Of a DNA stretch of 64,000 bases, positions 52,146 to 59,734 are shown in pieces. Both the position numbers and the translations under genes were made by a program. Below the pieces are notes generated by a model. It ran no database searches. It was not told where the DNA came from and worked only from the letters and a program-made list of their open reading frames with translations. Origin of the DNA: Flectobacillus major DSM 103 (GTDB taxonomy: Bacteria; Bacteroidota; Bacteroidia; Cytophagales; Spirosomataceae); assembly GCF_000427405.1 (NCBI RefSeq), contig NZ_KE386491.1, forward strand, positions 2,773,001 through 2,837,000, in the 5' to 3' direction. Within the stretch, counting starts at the first letter, position 1; every line of letters begins with the position of its first letter.

Positions 52146-53207
52146 GTGTCATATCGTTCAACCTTAACAATTAAACCATTGAAAACCAAACAAATACCCC
52201 TCTGGCTTATTAAAATCTTCACTTACGAGTATTGGACTTGGTGGGTGTTTTATATTCCTTTAATTCCTTATTGGCTTTATCAGGCTGTACGTACACGCTC
52301 GCTTACTTTTTTTACCAATGCCGACCCTTGTATCGACTATGGTGGTTTTTTTGGCGAATCCAAGATTGATATTCTCAAACAAATTCCACAGGCTTACTTG
52401 CCCAAAACGATATTTATTACACAGGGCTGTAGTTTTGAGTTTATCATGAACAGTATTCAATCGAATGGACTTGCGTTTCCTATTATTGCCAAACCCAATA
52501 TTGGAGAAAGGGGATTTGAGGTTGAGAAAATAGGCAATGAAGAAGCACTACAAAAATACTTTGCCCAACATCCTATTGATTTTATTATTCAGGAATATGT
52601 GAGTTATGAAATAGAACTGGGCATTCTGTATTATCGCATGCCCGAAAGCACCACAGGAAAAGTAACATCGGTAACTCGCAAAGAATTTTTATCGGTTGTC
52701 GGCGATGGGCAGTCTACGGTACAAGAGTTGATGCAAAAAAGTACCAGAGCCCGTTTTCAGCTCGACAATATGAAACAAAAGTTGGGACAACAGTTTTACA
52801 GAATTTATCCTCCGCACGAAAAAGTGCTACTCGAACCTATCGGAAATCATTGTCGGGGTACAAAGTTTTTGAATAATAATAACCTCATTACCAAAGAACT
52901 CCACGAGGTTTTTGATAAAATAGCATTACCTATACAGGGTTTTCATTATGGTCGTTTTGATTTGAGAGTTCGCTCTATCGGCGATTTGTACAAAGGAGAG
53001 CATATCAGAATTATGGAACTAAATGGGGTTAGTGCCGAGCCTGGGCATATTTATGACCCAAGCTACAAACTATTACAGGCTTATAAAGATTTGGCTTTTC
53101 ATTGGCGAATCATAGCCGATATATCTATTCAGCAACAAAAAGCGGGTATTATGCCCGTGCCTACCAAGGTACTTTGGCAGGTAGTAAAAAGACACTTTTT
53201 TAAATAG
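52146..53207 (+). CDS. Uncharacterised ATP-grasp ligase with an N-terminal hydrophobic segment
   Basis: A 353-residue protein. Residues about 25-48 are hydrophobic and aromatic (WWVFYIPLIPYWLYQAV), possibly a membrane anchor. The rest is an ATP-grasp fold: FPIIAKPNIGERGFEVEKI holds the ATP-binding Lys, IIQEYVSYEIELG the hinge, SVVGDGQSTVQELMQK resembles the insertion of cyanophycin-synthetase-like ligases, HYGRFDLRVRS an Asp and RIMELNGVSAEPGHIYD the Glu and Asn that bind Mg. It should join a carboxylate to an amine or thiol. The start is GTG 52146 (TTG 52179 possible). It is 14 bases behind a LysE exporter. The actual substrates are unknown. Confidence 0.75.
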   Translation: MSYRSTLTIKPLKTKQIPLWLIKIFTYEYWTWWVFYIPLIPYWLYQAVRTRSLTFFTNADPCIDYGGFFGESKIDILKQIPQAYLPKTIFITQGCSFEFIMNSIQSNGLAFPIIAKPNIGERGFEVEKIGNEEALQKYFAQHPIDFIIQEYVSYEIELGILYYRMPESTTGKVTSVTRKEFLSVVGDGQSTVQELMQKSTRARFQLDNMKQKLGQQFYRIYPPHEKVLLEPIGNHCRGTKFLNNNNLITKELHEVFDKIALPIQGFHYGRFDLRVRSIGDLYKGEHIRIMELNGVSAEPGHIYDPSYKLLQAYKDLAFHWRIIADISIQQQKAGIMPVPTKVLWQVVKRHFFK

Positions 53208-53351
53208 TTAATTATAATAACACCTCTAATTAATGGGCCTGTGACCCGTTTTAGCGGTGGACGAATGATTGAAAATTTTGGGTGTTAGATTATTCTTGAT
53301 GAGGAATAAATCTTTTTATCTGTACTAATATTGAAAACTTCTGTACATTGC

Positions 53352-54065
53352 TTAGAACACTCGATACCTAAAGTCCTGTTGTTCGAGCAAATCATGAAAC
53401 GAGAAGGTAAGGTTTTTTTGTACTCGGTTAATCTGCATGATACACTGCGTTACTAATTCGTTGTTTCTATTGACAGTCATATCATTTTGAATATCGCCAG
53501 TACCTCCGTATCGGTGAAAATCAACGACATCCTCGCCCGAAAAATCAGGGTTTTGTTGTAAAAAATCCTTAAACCAATGTTCTCTTTGCCGCATTACTTC
53601 GGCAGAATACAGTGTTGCCGATGACCAAATATGTGGAATCGTTGGGTTTTTGCTTGTATTGTACAGTGCTTGGCCATCCCAACGAATCTCACAAATTTGT
53701 GTTTGATTTTGGTGGTTAATGATAATTAGTGTAAAATTTTCAATACCTATGAAATTATAATTCTGGTAAAAATCGCTAATGGTATTATACTGAAAAAAAT
53801 CCAGTATAATTTGGCCACGGCTTTGCCGATAAGGAGGCTGTGGCGTATGCTTTTCAAAAGCCCCATTCAACAAACAAAGGGTATAGTTTTGTGACGTTGC
53901 AATCCAAGTACCTCCTGCTTGTGTATCTTTTGGCATAAATAAGCATTGCCCATTGATAGTATATTGCTTGGGAGGAATTGCTTTAGGGCGAGCTACAGCC
54001 TCATCTCTATTGTTGGTCAGAATAAACCCACTAACGCTTGTTGGCAAAAAAGTCAACACACACAT
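53352..54065 (-). CDS. NRDE (TANGO2-like) family protein
   Basis: A 237-residue protein of the NRDE/TANGO2 family. It begins MCVLTFLP, so Cys2 would become the N-terminal nucleophile-like residue after Met removal, and LTNNRDEAVARP holds the name-giving N-R-D-E. The middle FMPKDTQAGGTWIATSQNY is also diagnostic. The family resembles Ntn hydrolases; human TANGO2 affects haem or lipid handling, and bacterial roles are unclear. A DinB-family gene lies 30 bases upstream on the same strand. Confidence 0.87.
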   Translation of the reverse strand: MCVLTFLPTSVSGFILTNNRDEAVARPKAIPPKQYTINGQCLFMPKDTQAGGTWIATSQNYTLCLLNGAFEKHTPQPPYRQSRGQIILDFFQYNTISDFYQNYNFIGIENFTLIIINHQNQTQICEIRWDGQALYNTSKNPTIPHIWSSATLYSAEVMRQREHWFKDFLQQNPDFSGEDVVDFHRYGGTGDIQNDMTVNRNNELVTQCIMQINRVQKNLTFSFHDLLEQQDFRYRVF

Positions 54066-54095
54066 AATACTGCTATTTGAAATGAAAAGTTGAGC

Positions 54096-54593
54096 TTACT
54101 GAGCTTGAGCTCGGTAGCGAATAGTAGAATAAGCAACCCCAAAGTCAGAAGGGACAGTTATTTCTGGAAATGCCTCATTCAATCCTATTTTGATAATCGC
54201 CAAATGATGAATGGTGTGTTCTATCAAATAAATCAATTCACGATTGTAGCTACTCGGAATCACCCAGTCTTTTTCTGTACCATAATCTGATTCCAAGCGT
54301 AACGTTCTGTCGTCTTGCCAAAGGGTCAGCTTTCCTACAATTGTTCCCAATAATTGAATCGTAAATTCTTTATCTGTTTCAATCAGGAGCTTTCGTTCTC
54401 GTTTATCATAATTGACAGTACCAGTTACATAACCTTTCAGTAAACACTGATAAAACTCGGTAATATGCCTAACATGCTGCCCTACCGAATTGCCATGAAG
54501 TTGTTTGAGGGCTTGTGTATATTGTTGTTCAGTTATTTGCATCAAGAGGTCCGACAACTGCGTAATAACCTCAATATTTATTTGCTGTAACAT
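54096..54593 (-). CDS. DinB-family protein
   Basis: A 165-residue four-helix bundle protein. NSVGQHVRHITEFYQCLLKG near residue 35 and LIEHTIHHLAIIKIGL near residue 125 contain the family's His ligands. It is the third DinB-like protein in this window and is not closely similar to the two at 12.5-13.6 kb. It precedes the NRDE gene by 30 bases on the same strand, so they may be an operon. Function unknown. Confidence 0.8.
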   Translation of the reverse strand: MLQQINIEVITQLSDLLMQITEQQYTQALKQLHGNSVGQHVRHITEFYQCLLKGYVTGTVNYDKRERKLLIETDKEFTIQLLGTIVGKLTLWQDDRTLRLESDYGTEKDWVIPSSYNRELIYLIEHTIHHLAIIKIGLNEAFPEITVPSDFGVAYSTIRYRAQAQ

Positions 54594-54684
54594 TCATACA
54601 AGGGATTAAAGTAGTATAATAATCAATCTATTTCTTTTAGCTTTTGTCAAGGGCTATCAAAGTCTATTTATGGGGAAAGTTTGT

Positions 54685-55227
54685 TCATTCCTCTATCACT
54701 CTGATGGCATTTAGTACAATAGAAAACGTTACGTCGTCGCTCATACCCCAAGTACCTCCTCCTACTTTCCAGTCACGTCGATTAATAACCGTTGAGCCTT
54801 GAAAAGTAGCTTTATTACCTTCTTGGTAAAACACAAAAGGCAGTTTAATCTGTTTGGTTGCTGCTTTCATCGTCAGATTAAAATAGCCTATGTAATTATT
54901 CCCTTCCTTTTCAATTTTAAGGGTTTTCATTTTGATTGTTGGATATTTGGCTACATCAAAAAAATCTTCTTTTTCTCGTAAATGCTTATTTCTAAGGTTA
55001 TTATCTGTATCTATCGTAGCGGCATCTACCGTTGCTACGATACTTGCATTAGCCAAATCGTTGGGGTCAAATTTGATACTGCTAACCAAACCCGAAAACT
55101 TTCCCTGTACGGTAGCCCCAAGCATCTTGATTTTGAAGCTAATATTGGCAGTTTGGGGCTTCCAAATCTGAGCCATACTATTCACATAACCATATACGAA
55201 CAGCAATACCAATAAGATTTTTTTCAT
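54685..55227 (-). CDS. YceI-family periplasmic protein
   Basis: A 180-residue exported protein (signal peptide ending NSMAQ). The lipocalin-like YceI barrel shows ANISFKIKMLGATVQGKFSG, then KFDPNDLANASIVATVDAAT and HLREKEDFFDVAKYPTIKMK, which are close to the family profile. YceI proteins bind polyisoprenoids such as ubiquinone-8-like molecules in the periplasm. It is the last gene of a three-gene unit with a barrel protein (3-base gap) and a DM13 lipoprotein, behind a Crp/Fnr regulator. That setting suggests a role in envelope redox chemistry or quinone handling, which is an inference. Confidence 0.9.
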   Translation of the reverse strand: MKKILLVLLFVYGYVNSMAQIWKPQTANISFKIKMLGATVQGKFSGLVSSIKFDPNDLANASIVATVDAATIDTDNNLRNKHLREKEDFFDVAKYPTIKMKTLKIEKEGNNYIGYFNLTMKAATKQIKLPFVFYQEGNKATFQGSTVINRRDWKVGGGTWGMSDDVTFSIVLNAIRVIEE

Positions 55228-55230
55228 GAG

Positions 55231-55962
55231 TTAAATTTTGATTGAAACTGCCACCAATGGCATCAGGCTTTTGTACCGCCAGCGGTCATTGTAATCTTGT
55301 TCGATAGCTACTTTTTTATCGGAACTATATTCGATAAACTGAAAACTCAAACCTGCTCTAATTCCTATTTTGTTAGATACCCAATACCTAGCATATAGTT
55401 CAGAATTGAGGCTTCCTAAGTCGGAATCACTCACCAACAAAAGGTTAAAGCCTGTGGGTTTTGCCCCCGCACCAATGCTTCCATCGTCAAAACGCCTTTT
55501 TGAGTTAATGGCTTTGAGTGTTCCAGTTTGCTTGCCTCCAAAGGTATAACCGAATGCATCAATATTAAATCCAACTTCTAGCTTGGAAGCTATTTGATAT
55601 TGCAAATTGATAGATATATTCAAAGCATTGGTTTGTACTCTACCAACCCGAAAAGTATCGATATTAGCTACTAAATCATCCGAAAATAAAGCCACAATAC
55701 TCGAATTGCCAGATGTAAACTTAGCTGGTGCTGTTCGCAGCTCGGTACTTCCCTTAAAAAACGACGTAAGGCGTACACCATACCCTAGCTTAAATTTGCC
55801 CGATGCACCTATTCCATACATTTGGGTGTACGACAGTGCTGGCGAAAAGCCACTTCCTCCAGCCAATGCCAAGTCTATGGTAGTATATTTTCTAGGAATT
55901 TCCTGAGCAAATGTAAATCTGGTCAGCAACAACAATATTAATAAGATACTTAGATTTTTCAT
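55231..55962 (-). CDS. Outer-membrane beta-barrel-like protein of unknown function
   Basis: A 243-residue exported protein (signal peptide ending FTFAQ). The mature part is strand-rich with alternating hydrophobic residues (GKFKLGYGVRLTSFF, KLEVGFNIDAFGYTFGG, KIGIRAGLSFQFIEY) and ends in PLVAVSIKI, like small outer-membrane barrels. I recognise no named family. It lies 3 bases upstream of yceI and 55 bases downstream of the DM13 gene, all on the minus strand. Confidence 0.78.
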   Translation of the reverse strand: MKNLSILLILLLLTRFTFAQEIPRKYTTIDLALAGGSGFSPALSYTQMYGIGASGKFKLGYGVRLTSFFKGSTELRTAPAKFTSGNSSIVALFSDDLVANIDTFRVGRVQTNALNISINLQYQIASKLEVGFNIDAFGYTFGGKQTGTLKAINSKRRFDDGSIGAGAKPTGFNLLLVSDSDLGSLNSELYARYWVSNKIGIRAGLSFQFIEYSSDKKVAIEQDYNDRWRYKSLMPLVAVSIKI

Positions 55963-56017
55963 TTGATTTTATCAATTTAATTAAAAGTGAAAGAAGTAAC
56001 AACACGCTATCTATAGA

Positions 56018-56452
56018 TTAATTTAAACGGGCACTTCCAAAAAGAACCGAAAATTGCTTGCACCAAATCAGCACATAAGGATGGGTTTTGAGGTCGACCT
56101 GAGCAGGGACTTCTACGTAAAAAGTCCCTTTTTGTGTCAATTTTGTAATACTTACATGGTTTTTAGCACCTGTATTTTCGGCCATATAAATATACAAATC
56201 AGGGCCTGCGTCGGTCATGAGGTTTTCAAAGGAAAGATACCTCTTTTGTGTATTTAGGCTATCGGTCAATACCTTTACTGTACCCGAAGTAGTATGTACG
56301 CCATTAGTAAACATACCCTTGATGGCCTCATTTTTATCGGACGATGGCAACACAACTGTGGTAGGAGGTGCTTGATTGACAACGGGAATGATTTCGTTTT
56401 GTACACAAGCAAACATCAAACTTAGGAGGGCAAAAAATGCAAATGCTTTCAT
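56018..56452 (-). CDS. DM13-domain lipoprotein
   Basis: A 144-residue lipoprotein (lipobox LMFAC, Cys16). After a Pro/Thr-rich linker, residues about 40-140 match the DM13 domain: IKGMFTNGVHTTSGTVKVL, LSFENLMTDAGPDLYIYMA and VLIWCKQFSVLFGSARL. DM13 domains occur in animal proteins next to DOMON domains and are suggested to act in electron transfer through a conserved Cys; a Cys is kept in IWCKQF. It is the first gene of a DM13, barrel and YceI unit. Its start codon and first codons lie inside a perfect 18-bp inverted repeat. Confidence 0.85.
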   Translation of the reverse strand: MKAFAFFALLSLMFACVQNEIIPVVNQAPPTTVVLPSSDKNEAIKGMFTNGVHTTSGTVKVLTDSLNTQKRYLSFENLMTDAGPDLYIYMAENTGAKNHVSITKLTQKGTFYVEVPAQVDLKTHPYVLIWCKQFSVLFGSARLN

Positions 56453-56489
56453 ATTTGTCTGTTTTTTTTAAACAAATATGAAAGCATTT
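56441..56489 (-). promoter_or_regulatory. Perfect 18-bp inverted repeat covering the DM13 start codon
   Basis: In the minus-strand sense, arm AAATGCTTTCATATTTGT (56489-56472) is followed by a 13-base loop containing A8 and then by the exact complement ACAAATATGAAAGCATTT (56458-56441), which includes the ATG at 56452-56450. An mRNA starting upstream, for instance by readthrough from the Crp/Fnr gene, would hide the start codon in an 18-bp stem. The left arm also holds CATATTTG, one mismatch from a -7 element; transcripts begun there would lack the left arm. Confidence 0.75.
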
Positions 56490-56559
56490 ACAAAACCAAG
56501 ATGTCGGCTAGTTGACGATACTCAACAATTAAATCGTATCCGAAAGAAATAATTCTGGA

Positions 56560-57258
56560 TTATTTTTTGGCAATAGGATTGGCCGAAAGAGCTAGAAAAT
56601 CTAATATCTGAATAGTATTGCGGGTATAGTCCAAAATACCAGCCTGTTTAAATTCATTGAAAAGTTGCGTAACAGTTTGACGAGTCGAGCATATCAAGCT
56701 GGCAATATCTTGATGAGTCAAATAGTTTTTGAGTTCTATTCCTTCATTATTTTTTTGTCCTTCTTTCGTAGCCCAGTCTTTGAGAAATAACAAAAAGCGA
56801 CTTCTCACATCCCTAAACATCAAATTGGCATAGCGATTTTCGAGCCTCTTCAGCCTAAAACCAATCAATTTGGTATATTTGATAGCCAAGGCAGGGTTAC
56901 TTTCCAAGACACTCTCAAAGTCGGCTACTTTAAAACTACAACACGTAACTTGGTCAGAAACCGCCACAGCAAATTCGTCGGTAGAGTTGTCGTCGAGCGT
57001 AAATTGACCAAACAAATCGCCACTTTGTAGAATATCCTTGATGGTTTCGTTGCCATCGGCATCATTTTCTACAATTTTGATAGTTCCTTTTTTTACGGTA
57101 TAAACGCGTTGGGTATCGTCGTGGCTAAAGTAAATAATTTCACCTTTCTTGGCCGTTTTAAAATTAGAAATAAGGCAAATTTCTTTTACTTCTTGCGAAT
57201 TTAAGCTCGAAAAAAGCTTATGATTCTTTAAATACCAATACTTAGTTTCATGATTCAT
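56560..57258 (-). CDS. Crp/Fnr-family transcription regulator
   Basis: A 232-residue regulator with a full CRP layout. The sensor barrel is about residues 15-125 (GEIIYFSHDDTQRVYTVKKG, SGDLFGQFTLDD), a dimer helix follows (LIGFRLKRLENRYANLMF), and the helix-turn-helix near residue 180 is LTHQDIASLICSTRQTVTQL. Fnr-type iron-sulfur cysteines are absent at the N-terminus, so oxygen sensing through a cluster is unlikely. The DM13 operon starts 107 bases downstream on the same strand and is its probable target, by position. Confidence 0.9.
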   Translation of the reverse strand: MNHETKYWYLKNHKLFSSLNSQEVKEICLISNFKTAKKGEIIYFSHDDTQRVYTVKKGTIKIVENDADGNETIKDILQSGDLFGQFTLDDNSTDEFAVAVSDQVTCCSFKVADFESVLESNPALAIKYTKLIGFRLKRLENRYANLMFRDVRSRFLLFLKDWATKEGQKNNEGIELKNYLTHQDIASLICSTRQTVTQLFNEFKQAGILDYTRNTIQILDFLALSANPIAKK

Positions 57259-57506
57259 GCTATATTGCGAGTAGTTGTGAGGTTATTCGTGAACGAAATT
57301 TACGTAATTTTAAGTATGCTTAGGTATAAACAACATAGATAATTTTGTGGTTATTTCGACAAACGACAAATGAATTTTGTGGCTTTAGGAAAAGAATTTA
57401 CCTATAAGCATATTAATCATACCCCATAAAATCAGCACTTATAGCCAATTTAATTTGGGCTTAAAACTTATCATTCATTTTTAGGGTAAAACCTTTAAAA
57501 ATTGTG
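57259..57506. other. Divergent intergenic region upstream of a Crp/Fnr gene and a sigma-54 activator gene
   Basis: AT-rich DNA with no coding frame. The motif AATTTTGTGG occurs twice (about 57341 and 57373) without clear meaning. No CRP-type palindrome stands out. Confidence 0.25.
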
Positions 57507-57514
57507 TATTTTTG
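57507..57514 (+). promoter_or_regulatory. -7 element of the sigma-54 activator gene
   Basis: TATTTTTG matches TAnnTTTG, 75 bases before the ATG at 57589. No TTG at the normal -33 spacing. Confidence 0.4.
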
Positions 57515-57588
57515 AGAATCACTAATAAAATGTGAGCTTAATCCTAACTCATAAGAATCGGTTCGCTAGAAAATATTCAATCCTGCCT

Positions 57589-58752
57589 ATGGCAAAACTA
57601 TTAATTATTGACGATGAAAAGGCGATTCGTGGAGCCTTGCGTGATATTCTGGAATACGAAGGATATACCGTAGAAGAAGCGAGCGATGGAGAACAAGGTC
57701 TGGAAATGGTGAAACAAAATGACTACGATGTTGTTCTTTGCGATATTAGAATGCCTAAAATTGAAGGACTAGATTTGCTACAACGTGCTACAGAAATGGG
57801 CAAAGGAACGCAATTCATTATGATTTCGGCCTTTGGTAATGTAGAAACAGCCGTAGAAGCTACCAAGCGTGGAGCGTTTGATTTTATTTCAAAACCCCCC
57901 GATTTGAATCGCTTATTGGTTACGGTACGGAATGCTCTGGAACGTGGCAAAATGATTACGGAAACCAAAGTACTCAAGAAGAGAGTGTATCGCCTCAACG
58001 AAATTGTGGGCGAGTCGGCTCCGATTCAGCGTGTAATAGATACCTGCGACCGTGTTGGCCCTACAGAAGCCCGAGTGTTGATTACTGGCCCCAATGGTTC
58101 GGGAAAAGAAATGGTAGCCAAACGCCTTCATGAAAGAAGCAATCGTGCTCACATGCCTTTGATTGAAGTTAACTGTGCTGCTATTCCATCTGAACTAATT
58201 GAATCAGAACTATTTGGTCATGAAAAAGGAGCTTTTACTTCGGCTATCAAGCAGCGAATTGGTAAATTTGAGCAGGCCGACGGCGGCACACTTTTCTTAG
58301 ACGAAATTGGCGATATGAGCCTTTCGGCTCAGGCCAAAGTACTTCGGGCTTTGCAAGAAAGTAAAATTACCCGTGTTGGTGGCGACAAAGAAATCAAAAT
58401 CAATGTTCGGGTTTTTGCGGCAACTAATAAAAATTTACAACTCGAAATTGCTGAAGGTCGGTTTAGAGAAGACTTATTCCACCGCCTCAATGTTATTCCG
58501 ATTCATGTGCCTGCACTGAGCCAACGCCCTAGCGATATTCCGCTATTGGTCGATAAGTTTTTGCAAGATATTGCCGACGAATACGGTCAACCAACCAAAG
58601 AAGTAAACGACGATGCTATGAAATATCTGCAAGCTTTACCTTGGACAGGTAATGTCCGTGAGTTGCGTAATGTGGTAGAACGCCTCGTAATTATGTGCGG
58701 CGATATTATTACCTTAGACGATGTCAAGCTTTTTGCAATGCCTGTTATTTAG
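57589..58752 (+). CDS. Sigma-54-dependent response regulator without a DNA-binding domain
   Basis: A 387-residue NtrC-like protein. Receiver domain: residues 1-120, phosphoacceptor Asp52 (VVLCDIRMPK), acidic pair Asp8-Asp9 intact. AAA+ domain: about 138-385, Walker A GPNGSGKE, VNCAAIPSELIESELFGHEK, Walker B GGTLFLDEIGDM, arginine finger region ENFREDLFHRLNV-like. The sigma-54 contact loop is GAFTSA where the textbook form is GAFTGA. The chain ends right after the AAA+ lid (TLDDVKLFAMPVI), so the Fis-type helix-turn-helix of about 60 residues is missing. I use ATG 57589; the in-frame GTG 57532 would add 19 residues before the receiver. No histidine kinase is nearby. Confidence 0.9.
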   Translation: MAKLLIIDDEKAIRGALRDILEYEGYTVEEASDGEQGLEMVKQNDYDVVLCDIRMPKIEGLDLLQRATEMGKGTQFIMISAFGNVETAVEATKRGAFDFISKPPDLNRLLVTVRNALERGKMITETKVLKKRVYRLNEIVGESAPIQRVIDTCDRVGPTEARVLITGPNGSGKEMVAKRLHERSNRAHMPLIEVNCAAIPSELIESELFGHEKGAFTSAIKQRIGKFEQADGGTLFLDEIGDMSLSAQAKVLRALQESKITRVGGDKEIKINVRVFAATNKNLQLEIAEGRFREDLFHRLNVIPIHVPALSQRPSDIPLLVDKFLQDIADEYGQPTKEVNDDAMKYLQALPWTGNVRELRNVVERLVIMCGDIITLDDVKLFAMPVI

Positions 58753-58774
58753 TTCATAACAAAGATTATATAGC

Positions 58775-58816
58775 ACAAACCCTATCAGCACATTGGTATT
58801 GATAGGGTTTGTTTTT
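58775..58816 (+). terminator. Intrinsic terminator of the sigma-54 activator gene
   Basis: A 13-bp perfect stem (58775-58787 with 58800-58812, arm ACAAACCCTATCA), a 12-base loop and a T5 run. It lies 22 bases after the stop and faces the end of the convergent gene at 58841. Confidence 0.88.
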
Positions 58817-58840
58817 GTACAATCGTATCGTTTTTCGCCC

Positions 58841-59368
58841 TTATTTAGGCTGTTTTTTTTCAGGTTTATCCTCTCCTTTTTTGCTTTCTTCAAGCTTAGG
58901 GTTTGTACTCAAAAATCCTGTTCTATTCACAATTTTCCATTCACCTTTAATAAGCTCTACAATACGGAGTTCCTTGGTAGCTTCTTTTTTCCCTTCAAAG
59001 GTTTTCACTTGGTCGAAAGTTAGCCATACATACGTTGGATTCACCTTCCTGAAATTTACATTTTCACGCTTATAAGTAGCCGTTTCATTCTTTTTTCCTT
59101 CAGCAAAAAAACTGGTAACAAAACTATTCAAAGCATCCCAACCATCTTTTTGTATCATTTTTCCTTTTTCGGTAGTAGCAAAATATACTTGAGGCGTTTG
59201 GCGGTAGAGCAATATCCATTTGTCATAATCTTTGGCCACATAATATTTGGCTTCGTCCGAAATAACCTGTTTGATACTAGCTTGTTCTTGTGGAGATGTT
59301 ACATTCTGAGCAATAAGTAATTTTGAAGACAATACTAACAAAAGAAGAATAAAGAATCGTTTTTTCAT
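58841..59368 (-). CDS. Secreted SnoaL/DUF4440-like (NTF2-fold) protein
   Basis: A 175-residue exported protein; the signal peptide (MKKRFFILLLLVLSSKLLIAQ) ends near residue 21. The mature part is an NTF2-like domain: ISDEAKYYVAKDYDKWILLY (first helices), VYFATTEKGKMIQKDGWDAL, then VWLTFDQVKTFEG and LRIVELIKGEWKIVN as the sheet. The last 20 residues are Lys/Glu/Pro-rich. Ligand unknown. The ATG at 59368 is used; the upstream extension has no signal-peptide logic. It stands alone and converges on the sigma-54 activator gene. Confidence 0.8.
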   Translation of the reverse strand: MKKRFFILLLLVLSSKLLIAQNVTSPQEQASIKQVISDEAKYYVAKDYDKWILLYRQTPQVYFATTEKGKMIQKDGWDALNSFVTSFFAEGKKNETATYKRENVNFRKVNPTYVWLTFDQVKTFEGKKEATKELRIVELIKGEWKIVNRTGFLSTNPKLEESKKGEDKPEKKQPK

Positions 59369-59680
59369 GTGTAAGAATTTTAGGATGATGGTATTAGGAT
59401 TATAAGTAATCGAACAATTTAGCAAGTATATATTTGACAATCAAACACTTAACACTATATCTATACCTAATAGCGTGTAGATTACCCCCAATTTAGTCAA
59501 AACTTTATCTTTGATAACGCATAAATCTTAATTTTCAAGATAAATTTCTAATAGAAATCTACTTTTTTACGTCAAAGCTGTTTAACAGAAAATTACTAAA
59601 CTTCTTTTACAAAGAAACCGATTAGCATTAAGATAGATTTTTAATAGTGAATCAATGACAATATCTCAACAACTTTCCAC
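59369..59680. other. Intergenic region without recognisable features
   Basis: AT-rich, no coding frame or strong repeat. It contains the promoter of the SnoaL-like gene, which I cannot place. Confidence 0.25.
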
Positions 59681-59711
59681 AAAAAAGCACTTTGGTTGCT
59701 AACCAAAGTGC
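59681..59711 (-). terminator. Intrinsic terminator of the M20 amidohydrolase gene
   Basis: A perfect 11-bp stem GCACTTTGGTT (59687-59697) with 59701-59711 around a 3-base loop. In the minus-strand sense a T6 run follows (A6 at 59681-59686). It lies 24 bases after the stop codon. Confidence 0.92.
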
Positions 59712-59734
59712 CTATCTATTCTAAACAAAAAATC

